Shown in pieces: positions 50,560 through 57,610 of a DNA stretch of 64,000 bases. Every line of letters starts with the position of its first letter. The stretch's first letter is position 1. Under the pieces are notes generated by a model. It was not told the origin of the DNA and did not search any database. It saw only the letters and a program-made list of their open reading frames with translations. This stretch comes from an uncultured Prevotellaceae bacterium (GTDB lineage Bacteria > Bacteroidota > Bacteroidia > Bacteroidales > Bacteroidaceae): NCBI GenBank assembly GCA_900318795.1, contig ONLU01000011.1, positions 1-64,000 on the forward strand, given 5' to 3'. Both the position numbers and the translations under genes were made by a program.

Positions 50560-51657
50560 TTACCTTCTCAATGCTATATTGTAATTATAGTACTCTTTGT
50601 TTCCCGTGATGTCCTTGACCACCTTGATGAAGGGCGGAAAGTTGACATCCTCCTGCTCTGCAACGCCCTTGGTCTGCAGTATCATGAGATGGTCGACGGG
50701 AGCATGGAAGAAGTCGATTTCGAAATACTGACCCTTCCAGATGAAAGAGCGGCGGGTCTTGCGGATAACCGAGCGATAAGGGTCGGCCTGCTGGAGCAAG
50801 CTCTCATACAGCGCATTGGACACCTGGCGCTCTGTTTCCAGCACTTCGCCGGGCGACACCCGCTTCTTGGTCTTATGGACATTGACCACCTCGCCACCCC
50901 AGTCGCGACGACGCAGGCGAATCTCACAGTCGGGCTCGCCCACCAGGTAGGTCTGGGTAATCTCGCTCTCTATACACTCAGGCAGCTCGCCAGTCAGTTC
51001 GATGATGTACATGCGCTCCTCCGTAACAGGCTGCGGCAGTCCGAGAACGTTGGAAATCTCCTGGATGACCCGGCGCAGCTTGGCATCGAAGACATCGTGG
51101 TTGTTGATGACGCGCAAGTGGGGGTGTCCCGTCCACGCCCGGTTGACCTTCTTGTCCAGGTCGCGAGCCAATTGCAGTCCTTCCTCGTTAGCCTGCTCAT
51201 AGCGATTCGCATTGTTTGCCACCGTGTAATACTGCTCGGCACCATCGGCAGCACTGACCAGGTGGAGCACGGCATCATAGCGCTCGCGCAGCTGGTTGGT
51301 ATTGGTGCCACACTTGCTGGTGATGTCGTCCCACATCTCTGGGGCTATATAAGCCGAGATGTCCATCGTACCACGATCGCATACGACAAAAGCAGGCTTC
51401 GTACAGGTTTCTGCCAGTCGCATAAACGAGTCCTCCAACGCCAGCTGCGTCTCAAGGATGGCCAGTTCGCCCTCGTAGTAGAGCTTGCGATTGGGGGTTA
51501 GGTAACTCCAGCCACCCTGGCTGTACATGGTGGGGACTTCAGGGACGGTAAACACCTTGAAGCCCAGGCTTGAAAAGTGTTCAACAATACGTACCAGTGC
51601 CGTAGTCTTGCCCGCACAGGGACCGCCTGTGAGTACGATTCGCTTGATGTTATTCAT
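50560..51657 (-). CDS. Ttd14-like P-loop ATPase with CYTH domain
   Basis: 365 residues. Residues 1-185 form an AAA_28/NadR-like nucleoside-kinase fold (LTGGPCAGKTTALVRI Walker A, CDRGTMDISAYI Walker B-like). Residues 210-365 form a CYTH domain (YIIELTGELP, CEIRLRRRDWGG, ETERQVSNALYESLL, FEIDFF), the same order as in the animal protein Ttd14. CYTH domains bind triphosphate groups. The substrate is unknown. Last gene of this strand run; upstream lies a repeat-rich kilobase without genes. Confidence 0.82.
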   Translation of the reverse strand: MNNIKRIVLTGGPCAGKTTALVRIVEHFSSLGFKVFTVPEVPTMYSQGGWSYLTPNRKLYYEGELAILETQLALEDSFMRLAETCTKPAFVVCDRGTMDISAYIAPEMWDDITSKCGTNTNQLRERYDAVLHLVSAADGAEQYYTVANNANRYEQANEEGLQLARDLDKKVNRAWTGHPHLRVINNHDVFDAKLRRVIQEISNVLGLPQPVTEERMYIIELTGELPECIESEITQTYLVGEPDCEIRLRRRDWGGEVVNVHKTKKRVSPGEVLETERQVSNALYESLLQQADPYRSVIRKTRRSFIWKGQYFEIDFFHAPVDHLMILQTKGVAEQEDVNFPPFIKVVKDITGNKEYYNYNIALRR

Positions 51658-51750
51658 CGGAATTAAAGTTTCTGGCGTGCAAAATTAATATAAATTAAGA
51701 GAAAATCAAAATAAAATACCATTTATTTTCATTTCCCGCCATTTGTTTTA

Positions 51751-51816
51751 GTCCGTCCCGACGGACTGCCAGTCCGATACTTACGGACTCTCAGTCCGAA
51801 GCCTACGGACTCTCAG
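51751..51816. repeat. CGGACT-CAGTCCG hairpin repeats
   Basis: Two full CGGACT-N3-AGTCCG palindromes (51762-51776, 51784-51798) and a half unit (51806-51816). Short dyads of this kind can form small hairpins in either strand. Confidence 0.6.
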
Positions 51817-51862
51817 CCACCAGTAAGCCCAAGGTTATTTCACTAACCTATGGTTATCCATC

Positions 51863-51913
51863 AATAACATGATGTTATGCTGCAATAACATGATGTTATT
51901 CCACAATAACATT
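51863..51913. repeat. AATAACATGATGTTAT palindrome repeats
   Basis: Two identical 16-nt palindromes (51863-51878, 51884-51899) and a broken third (AATAACATT, 51905-51913), with a period of about 21 bp. Confidence 0.7.
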
Positions 51914-52009
51914 GGGGTATTTCGTCATAAGCGTTCCTTATTTGACAATAAGCGAACCTTTCTTAATCGGCGCTCCTTGCTCTATGCAGAAATAAAATAG
52001 TTTTTTCGA

Positions 52010-52374
52010 TTTTACCCTCCCTTCCTCCCGTCACCCCTCTCAAACGCCGATGTACAAAGGGCTTGAGCCACGGGACCCTTTTCAGTTCTCCCTCCCGTCT
52101 CCCTCCCGTCCAGGGTCCCTCATCTTTGGCGGTACAGAGTTACATATTACATCCCATTGGAGTCTTACATTCAACTGACATACACCTGTTAGAATAAAAA
52201 CAAGACTGTCAACCAAAATGGCTCACTACAGCTATGGAGCGAATCTCAAAAGATGGGAGGGCGCAAACTAAAAAACGGGAGGGTAACGGGAGGGAAAATC
52301 ATTCTCCCTCCCGTTCCTCAAACGCCCTGTACATCGGCGTTTGAGAGGGGTGACGGGAGTAAGGGAGGGTAAAA
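52010..52374. mobile_element. 365-bp element with ~52-bp terminal inverted repeats (MITE-like)
   Basis: Bases 52010-52062 (TTTTACCCTCCCTT...AAACGCCGATGTACAAAGGGC) are the reverse complement of 52323-52374 with only two or three mismatches or gaps. The inside carries several CCCTCCCGT units and their complements and no gene. Long matching ends around a short non-coding body fit a non-autonomous transposon or a large structured repeat. No target duplication is visible, so mobility is inferred. Confidence 0.55.
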
Positions 52375-52446
52375 ACAGCATTCTCTGTTTTTTTGAAAGT
52401 ATTTTTTCGTTACTTTTGGAGTATTTAAATTTCTATTCGGAGTAAT

Positions 52447-52540
52447 TTGAATTACTTTCGGAGATAGCATCCCGACTTCCTACATCGGATGTCTTGAATT
52501 ACTTTCGGAGATAGCATCCCGACTTCCTACATCGGATGTC
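52447..52540. repeat. Exact tandem duplication of a 47-bp unit
   Basis: 52447-52493 and 52494-52540 are identical (TTGAATTACTTTCGGAGATA... to ...TCGGATGTC). Each contains the dyad ATCCCGACTTCCTACATCGGAT-like segment. Confidence 0.9.
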
Positions 52541-52643
52541 AGTCACCCGTCCCTATGGCATCCAACGTACCATTGCCGAAGCGAAAGATGCGAAGAAGGT
52601 ATTAGAAATTGGAATAGGTCAGCACAGAGGCCTTAGATTATAG
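52541..52643 (+). pseudogene. Short coding-like remnant, function unknown
   Basis: The frame reads VTRPYGIQRTIAEAKDAKKV, then LEIGIGQHRGLRL and stop. Its protein-like composition suggests the tail of a lost gene, but there is no start, and I do not recognise it. Confidence 0.25.
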
Positions 52644-52651
52644 CATGGAAA

Positions 52652-52684
52652 AAGGTGAGATTCTTTGTGGAGTCTCACTCTTTT
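52652..52684. terminator. Terminator hairpin after gene 52702-53058
   Basis: GTGAGATTCT-TTGT-GGAGTCTCAC flanked by AAAAA and CTCTTTT; works in both directions. Its GATTC...GGAGTC core resembles the tRNA-Val terminator at 45812-45847. Confidence 0.75.
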
Positions 52685-52701
52685 ATTTTCCCAATGAAGA
52701 C

Positions 52702-53058
52702 TTACCTCTTAGTCCAGGTCTTTCCTTCGTTAGTTGACCAATACAGGCCTTTGCTTGTTGTGGCAAGTAGTTCTTTTCCATTATCTTGCAGACTTAGAAA
52801 CTGGCCAACGGATGAACTCGTATAACGAGAAGAAAAGGTCTTGCCGTCATTAGTGCTGATATAGAGTCCTTTATTGGTGCATGCATAGACATTGCCTTTG
52901 TAATAAAGCAGGTCAATGAATGTCCCGCAGTTCTGACTCGTAAAGCGTGAACTCCATGTTTTACCACTTGTTTCAGATACCTCGATAATGTTCTTCTCCT
53001 TGTTGATGCGGAGAAGCGACTTGCGGAAGAGTCCGCTCATTGTGATTAATTGTGGCAT
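52702..53058 (-). CDS. Small BNR/Asp-box repeat protein
   Basis: 118 residues. Three Asp-box-like motifs at about 30-36 (SETSGKTW), 68-74 (STNDGKTF) and 108-114 (STNEGKTW), spaced near 40 residues, each followed by a beta hairpin, as in sialidase/BNR propeller blades. Only three blades are present and there is no signal peptide, so it is either part of a larger assembly or a fragment of a propeller. Function unknown. Six bases separate it from the next upstream gene. Confidence 0.6.
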   Translation of the reverse strand: MPQLITMSGLFRKSLLRINKEKNIIEVSETSGKTWSSRFTSQNCGTFIDLLYYKGNVYACTNKGLYISTNDGKTFSSRYTSSSVGQFLSLQDNGKELLATTSKGLYWSTNEGKTWTKR

Positions 53059-53064
53059 AGTATT

Positions 53065-53568
53065 CTAATTGTTATTGATGTCTTGATATAGTTTCACACC
53101 GTCTGTAACTGTATTGATGCCTTGTTCCGGCATTTTTGTACCTTTCTCCGCAAAACGGTCCATCTCATACTGACCGTCTTCGTATGGTTCTCTGTTCAGA
53201 ACAAGTATTCTTCGATTGTCGAATTTCAGTTCGTATGCTAAAGTTTGCTCTTTACCATCCTCTTTATAAAAAAGATGTATCTGATGATTCAAAGAGTCTA
53301 TTGAGTAGAGGAAATCGCGCTTAGGGAAATATACATGCCATTGTACTTCCGAGTCATCAATGTTAGCCTCCCAACCGCTTTCGTCTTCAGCGAAATACAG
53401 GAAATGGTCATGCCGCTGAACTTTATACAGCCAGTGAATATCGGTTATGTCATCCTTGTCATTGCCTGTCAAAGCCGCTTCAGATTTTGTTTCCGAACAA
53501 GCATTAAGCATCAGAGCTATAACAAATAGGACTGCTGTAGTTCTCATTGTCTTGGCGATTTTTCCCAT
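53065..53568 (-). CDS. Small lipoprotein, unknown
   Basis: 167 residues. Met8 (MRTTAVLFVIALMLNAC) gives a good lipoprotein signal with lipobox LNAC. The mature part (WLYKVQRHDHFLYFAEDESGWEAN...) is beta-rich and acidic. No family recognised. The start overlaps the end of the upstream gene by 25 bases and is probably translationally coupled to it. Confidence 0.5.
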   Translation of the reverse strand: MGKIAKTMRTTAVLFVIALMLNACSETKSEAALTGNDKDDITDIHWLYKVQRHDHFLYFAEDESGWEANIDDSEVQWHVYFPKRDFLYSIDSLNHQIHLFYKEDGKEQTLAYELKFDNRRILVLNREPYEDGQYEMDRFAEKGTKMPEQGINTVTDGVKLYQDINNN

Positions 53569-54143
53569 TCTATACTGACGGAATCACATCCCAGGTTTCT
53601 GAACAGCCTTTTAAAATGGCTTTCGGCGTTCTTCTTTATCTGAGCAATGTTTTCTTGTCTCATTGCACGACTTCTCATCCTGTTATCGGCATCAGACTTC
53701 ATCTTGCTCTTTTCTGCATCATCAGACTCACCATAGACATTGAATACATTCAACTCGTCAATTCCACCGTCGAGCAAACAGGGCTGTGGCAATGTTAACT
53801 TGGCCGTCTTGCTTCCGTTGACACCATTATCGATTGTGTACCAATGCCGCCCTTCCAGATCAATCCCCAAATCATATCTTCCTGGATAAATCTTGCAGAT
53901 ATTTTCCTCTAATATGCCGCGGCGTGGCAAGAACGCAACTTCTTCACCCTCGAAAGTAAGAAACACCCATCTGTGCAGATTGTCTATCTGATACATCTGA
54001 GTTGCAGTCCGTTCCATCTTGTTCTTTACAGAGAACAGACTGACAAGTGGAATACCCGATATCCAACTATAAGCACTCAGTCCCAGTATCGCTACGGCAG
54101 TTACGATGACTGCTGCCATGATTATTTTCTGTTTGTTTATCAT
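53544..54143 (-). CDS. DUF4230 protein, membrane-anchored
   Basis: 199 residues. One membrane helix at about 8-28, then a domain with the DUF4230 order: strands (WVFLTFEGEEVAFLP, KIYPGRYDLGIDLEG), a LTLPQPCLLDGGIDELNV turn, and a long basic/acidic helix ending FRNLGCDSVSIEW. The domain resembles that of the next gene (54147-54827), so the two are paralogues. DUF4230 has no known function. Confidence 0.65.
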   Translation of the reverse strand: MINKQKIIMAAVIVTAVAILGLSAYSWISGIPLVSLFSVKNKMERTATQMYQIDNLHRWVFLTFEGEEVAFLPRRGILEENICKIYPGRYDLGIDLEGRHWYTIDNGVNGSKTAKLTLPQPCLLDGGIDELNVFNVYGESDDAEKSKMKSDADNRMRSRAMRQENIAQIKKNAESHFKRLFRNLGCDSVSIEWEKSPRQ

Positions 54144-54146
54144 CTG

Positions 54147-54827
54147 TTACTCCTTTCTTCTAAATACGATTTTTTTCGTTTTACCTTCATCTATCATTGC
54201 AGCGTCAGCAGGCGTAAGGTCGGAACGAAATTGCACTTTCACATGCTCTTCGCTTATGCCTTTCACTTCAGCAACGAGTGGAATCATGATATTGGCCGCA
54301 TTCTCTCGTGTGCGTTCAAGCATCATTGACAAGCATCGTTCTACCATTATCGAGTCGTATGCCTGAAGGGCTATTTGCTTCACTTCATCATCGCTGAATC
54401 CTTGCAGCTTCCCTAATAATGGAACTTTAGTCTCTCTTGATGCCTTTTCACGCATTTCATTATCAATAGTTGACATGACGGTGAGAGTAGGGTCTGGAAG
54501 GACGAAAACCACACTGCTGTCTCTATCAATGATATTGGACAGGCCAACATTAGAAAAATCTATTTTGCCAATTACGGTAATGTCTATCGGCAACACAAGG
54601 ATTCTCGAAGGAGCATCCCACTTGGAATTCCATACCCTGACGATGGTTCTTGTTCCGTCATATACAATGATTTTCCTAAGACAGAACCTGGCAGTCTCCA
54701 ATTCCGGGCATTCCCTGATGATTTTCAAATCTACATGCTCTGTCTCTTCACCTGCACAGGAGCAAAGACTGATTACAGCCAGCAAACTTGCTATAAAATA
54801 AAACAAGCTTCTCTTTAATTTCTTCAT
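54147..54827 (-). CDS. DUF4230 lipoprotein, paralogue of the next gene
   Basis: 226 residues. Lipobox LCSC (Cys24). The mature part follows DUF4230: ELETARFCLRKIIVYDGTRT, LVLPIDITVIGKIDFSNVG, VVFVLPDPTLTVMSTIDNEM, then a helix with conserved Arg/Glu. It is separated by only 3 bp from 53544-54143, so the pair is co-transcribed. One member is a lipoprotein and the other a membrane protein, which suggests they meet in the periplasm. Confidence 0.65.
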   Translation of the reverse strand: MKKLKRSLFYFIASLLAVISLCSCAGEETEHVDLKIIRECPELETARFCLRKIIVYDGTRTIVRVWNSKWDAPSRILVLPIDITVIGKIDFSNVGLSNIIDRDSSVVFVLPDPTLTVMSTIDNEMREKASRETKVPLLGKLQGFSDDEVKQIALQAYDSIMVERCLSMMLERTRENAANIMIPLVAEVKGISEEHVKVQFRSDLTPADAAMIDEGKTKKIVFRRKE

Positions 54828-54867
54828 ATTAGGTATATTGCTTAAATTTCCAATTCCTTTGCATTTA

Positions 54868-55536
54868 CTATATTTTTAATCGTTCACTATATTCTTTTAG
54901 TGGCATTTCATATGCTTCTATCAATCGTTGTCCAGCCATTGGCTTTCCTGGATGATATGTGTCGAAATAGAGGATATCAAGTGTTTCATTATATTTCGTC
55001 CAGTTGCCAGAAGAAGGTGCAGATGGTGTTATAATCCCATTAATGGCATCAAACACGCCGACACCACAGCAGACGATGATTTTAGGAATCAATATCTCTA
55101 TTTGCTTCCGAATAAAAACAGAGTGATCCTTTGCGTAAGTTTTTAATGAGTTTGTCTCAGTTGTTCCGCTTCCTTCTTGTTTGTTAATGTTCATAATGGC
55201 AAAAGGGTGGGTGTTGAATACTTCAATCATAGCCTCCTGCCGAGTCGCTTCTTCATACGATGGGTAACCCTTTACCGTAGTATGTACAATGCCATAAAGC
55301 CTTGCCAACAACTGTTCCCAATTCTGATTGCCAAGCATCGTGTCAAGCCCGTATTCGCGATAGTCTTCACCAAGTAAGTCATTACTATTTGGTTGTTTCA
55401 TTACAAAGAGTACTCTGGTGAGGTTGTTTATTCCCCATTTACTTTCAGCGGAGCCATAGAAAATACCGTCAGCAACGTATGGCGTGTTGCCGAAATGCTC
55501 TTGGCAGAGTTTGTCGAGTTGTTGGTTTGTAGTCAT
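54868..55536 (-). CDS. Uracil-DNA-glycosylase-superfamily-like protein
   Basis: 222 residues, soluble. Segments LFVMKQPNSND (strand with the phosphate-binding region), IIVCCGVGVFDAING and LYFDTYHPGKPM fit the order of the UDG fold (the HP motif of the last is typical). The catalytic Asp/Asn of the first UDG motif is not clearly conserved, so repair activity is uncertain; some members are only fold relatives. It could be a DNA repair or base-sensing protein. Upstream lies a 570-bp non-coding region with a promoter and a folded RNA. Confidence 0.55.
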   Translation of the reverse strand: MTTNQQLDKLCQEHFGNTPYVADGIFYGSAESKWGINNLTRVLFVMKQPNSNDLLGEDYREYGLDTMLGNQNWEQLLARLYGIVHTTVKGYPSYEEATRQEAMIEVFNTHPFAIMNINKQEGSGTTETNSLKTYAKDHSVFIRKQIEILIPKIIVCCGVGVFDAINGIITPSAPSSGNWTKYNETLDILYFDTYHPGKPMAGQRLIEAYEMPLKEYSERLKI

Positions 55537-55604
55537 CTACTCTTTTCCCAAGTTATGTAATAGATGAAGATATAGGCACAAAGAATGGCGTGGCCACCCT
55601 TATG

Positions 55605-55784
55605 CACTAAACCGGGGCAGACCTGAGAATTTGGAACCCCTACCATCATATAAGAATGCTCCACGCCATAAGCGTGTGCATAGCCATATAAAGATGGTAA
55701 AGGGATGCCTTTCTTTTGACCATTCCCTTCGCAATTAAATCGAACTATTCCAAATAGGTTTCTCAGGTCTTTTCGGGTTTAGTG
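55605..55784 (-). ncRNA. Highly structured RNA of 180 nt, class not assigned
   Basis: The ends pair closely: CACTAAACC with GGTTTAGTG (9 bp) and AGACCTGAGAA with TTCTCAGGTCT (11 bp). Inside there are further stems: TTTGGAA/TTCCAAA, TACCATC/GATGGTA, ATGC/GCAT, CACGC/GCGTG, and a side hairpin AAGGG/CCCTT. A -7 box TATCTTTG (55837-55844, minus strand) would start about 50 nt before it. The length fits 6S RNA, but the single-sided internal loop does not fit its bubble. Could also be the 5' leader of the UDG-like gene. Confidence 0.5.
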
Positions 55785-55836
55785 CGAAATAAAAGCATAT
55801 GCATCTATGACTCGGGATTTCTCCCCCAAGCCGTTG

Positions 55837-55844
55837 CAAAGATA
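55837..55844 (-). promoter_or_regulatory. TATCTTTG -7 box before the structured RNA
   Basis: Consensus -7 box on the minus strand; no good -33. Confidence 0.45.
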
Positions 55845-55894
55845 GTGAAAAATCAGCAAATAAGAATAGCTTTAGAAAGAAATTTGCCGAAAAA

Positions 55895-55926
55895 GTTGCA
55901 TAATTAACAAAAAAGCATTATATTTG
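55895..55926 (+). promoter_or_regulatory. Promoter GTTG-N20-TATATTTG
   Basis: TTG at 55896-55898 and TATATTTG at 55919-55926 with consensus spacing, facing a short terminated unit. Confidence 0.65.
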
Positions 55927-55931
55927 CATCC

Positions 55932-56024
55932 GAAAATAAGAAGATTCTCGGATAAGACAGTCCGAATCAAACGATAACAGAACCCGTCGGCATCCCGTAG
56001 ATCTGCTGGCGGGTCACCTTTTTT
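55932..56024 (+). ncRNA. Candidate small RNA (about 93 nt)
   Basis: Starts a few bases after the promoter at 55895-55926. Contains ATCCGA...TCGGAT (6-bp stem with an inner AGAA/TTCT) and ends with ACCCGTCGGCA...TGCTGGCGGGT (11-bp stem with wobble) followed by CACCTTTTTT. No open frame with a start is present. Promoter, compact folds and terminator at this distance are typical of a bacterial small RNA. Confidence 0.6.
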
Positions 56025-56104
56025 ATAGATAGTAATGAGCAATCAGAAGCCATGCACGATAGATGAACTATCATGCAATTGTGAATCTCCTATTTGAGAA
56101 AGGG

Positions 56105-56917
56105 TTACTTAAGAAGATTCCTATTACTATTCCCCTCCAAGACCTGCATTTGCTGGATAGCAATCTGGTTCAGTTTCACAAGTCTTTCGCCCTGTGGTAC
56201 TCCATCATTGATAAGCACGGCATTTATGTTCTCCATATTCGACAGGCATATCAGTTCGTTGATGGTGGCATAGTCACGGATATTGCCTTTCAAGTCCGGA
56301 TTGGCCTCTCGCCATTGTTTTGCTGTCATTCCAAACATAGCCACATTCAGTACATCGGCTTCCTCGGCATAGATGATGCTTGCTTGTGTTGGGGTGACCT
56401 CTTCTGGTATCAGATGGCTCTTGATGGCATCCGTATGAATACGGTAGTTAATTTTGGAAAGTTCCCTTTTGGCAGTCCACCCCAATTGTTTCTGTTCTTC
56501 CTCTTTCAGCCTTTGGAACTCGTCAATCAAGTAGAGTTTGAAAGTCACACTAATAGCTGTTCCAAACTCAAAAGCAATATCCTTGAAAGCGTATGTGCCG
56601 CCATAACGACCTTTCTTCACAATGATGCCAATGGCATTTGTCTTCTCAATCCACTCGCTCACGCTCATGACGAAACTTGGTAAACCAGCCTGCATTCTAA
56701 AGTGGTCAAATTCGACCACTTTAAAATTGGGATTATGAATCATCTCCCAAGTTCCAAGAAACTCTATCGTGTATCGAGTACGTATCCAGTTCTTGATGAT
56801 GTCAGCAGCACGGCTTTCACTTTGTTTGCCATTAGCCATATCTGTAAGTGATATATAGTCCTTGTCATTGTGAGACAAGACCGTTATCTCCGTATTCTGA
56901 ACTATGATCTTTGCCAT
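56105..56917 (-). CDS. KilA-N domain protein
   Basis: 270 residues from the ATG at 56917 (MAKIIVQNTEITVLSHND); an upstream in-frame start at 57145 would cross the promoter box TATCTTTG (56945-56952). DKDYISLTDMANGKQSESRAADIIKNWIRTRYTIEFLGTWE is the KilA-N DNA-binding domain, followed by a helical effector part (about 140-270) of unknown function. KilA-N proteins are common on phages and in accessory regions; no phage gene is near. Confidence 0.85.
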   Translation of the reverse strand: MAKIIVQNTEITVLSHNDKDYISLTDMANGKQSESRAADIIKNWIRTRYTIEFLGTWEMIHNPNFKVVEFDHFRMQAGLPSFVMSVSEWIEKTNAIGIIVKKGRYGGTYAFKDIAFEFGTAISVTFKLYLIDEFQRLKEEEQKQLGWTAKRELSKINYRIHTDAIKSHLIPEEVTPTQASIIYAEEADVLNVAMFGMTAKQWREANPDLKGNIRDYATINELICLSNMENINAVLINDGVPQGERLVKLNQIAIQQMQVLEGNSNRNLLK

Positions 56918-57002
56918 ATGCAGTATAATTATTGAATATGTGTGCAAAGATAGTACAAAATCACGAGACAAAAGAACAAAAGGCGAAAATTCCCACAAAA
57001 GT

Positions 57003-57034
57003 TTTGTTATCTCGTATTTTTTTATGTACCTTTG
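57003..57034 (+). promoter_or_regulatory. Promoter TTTG-N20-TACCTTTG
   Basis: TTTG 57003-57006 and TACCTTTG 57027-57034 with perfect spacing; directly followed by a 14-bp hairpin (57037-57080). Confidence 0.75.
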
Positions 57035-57036
57035 TC

Positions 57037-57080
57037 CCCGACAATGAGTCATTGAAACAGGCTGGTGACTCAGTGTCGGG
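57037..57080 (+). ncRNA. 5' hairpin transcript, possible small RNA
   Basis: CCCGACA-A-TGAGTCA, 14-nt loop, TGACTCA-G-TGTCGGG: two perfect 7-bp stems around an A/G mismatch, followed by AGTTCTTT. The hairpin begins at about the predicted +1. It could stabilise a transcript or end it; no gene with a good start follows before 57611. The bases up to 57278 show no coding signal I trust. Confidence 0.4.
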
Positions 57081-57278
57081 AGTTCTTTGATATGCAAATC
57101 ATAGCAGAATGAGGAAATGAGAACTGTTGCCAGTTCGTAACCCATATTTTTCTCAATCCTCTGAACACCCTTTATTTACAAAAGGTTTGCGATTTTATCC
57201 AATTTTACAAAATATATTTGTAATTGATATGCCAAAAAGAAAAAAAGTGGATAATTTAATAAAAATAAAGAAAAGCAA

Positions 57279-57400
57279 AAGGTACTGTTTCACTCACGGA
57301 AACGTCATCTATGAGTCGTGCGGATAGTCCCTATAGGGGTATAGGAAGCATCCGCATGACTCGTAGACCCTATCCGCGTGAATGACGGAAGGCATTGCTT
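57279..57400. other. Long imperfect palindrome
   Basis: CTATGAGTCGTGCGGAT (about 57309-57325) pairs with ATCCGCATGACTCGTAG (57351-57367) with two mismatches. The loop is itself palindromic (CCCTATAGGG). Outer parts CACTCACGG and CCGCGTGAA add a weak third pairing. Could be a repeat or a cruciform-forming site. Confidence 0.4.
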
Positions 57401-57535
57401 TAAGATACTGTTTCAGACCTATCACTTAGAACAGGTCAGGCGGCATTTTGGTAAACAACGTGTCATTGCGAACTGTATTATTTGCAATAAATACGCATTT
57501 TTTAAACGAGGCTGGCAAAAAAAGAAACACTTTTC

Positions 57536-57566
57536 TTTGTTCTACCCTTTACTTTTCGTAATTTTG
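57536..57566 (+). promoter_or_regulatory. Promoter TTTG-N19-TAATTTTG of the oligopeptidase
   Basis: TTTG 57536-57539 and TAATTTTG 57559-57566, 44 bp before the ATG. Confidence 0.7.
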
Positions 57567-57610
57567 CAAAATCATTCAAGTATAAGTTCTGACACATAAA
57601 CTCCAAGAAG

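Noticed and set aside
51751..52540. CRISPR array in the repeat-rich kilobase
   Set aside because: The repeats are of different kinds, with irregular or no spacers, and there are no cas genes; the 47-bp unit is a plain tandem duplication.
55605..55784. Firm assignment as 6S RNA
   Set aside because: Length and closing stem fit, but the internal loop is on one strand only and lies next to a side hairpin, unlike the 6S bubble; left unassigned.
56105..56917. Prophage around the KilA-N gene
   Set aside because: No structural, replication or lysis genes surround it; the neighbours are ordinary chromosomal genes.
57127..57327. Possible small gene of 66 codons after the 57003 promoter
   Set aside because: Composition is not protein-like, and it runs into a palindromic block; no homologue recognised.
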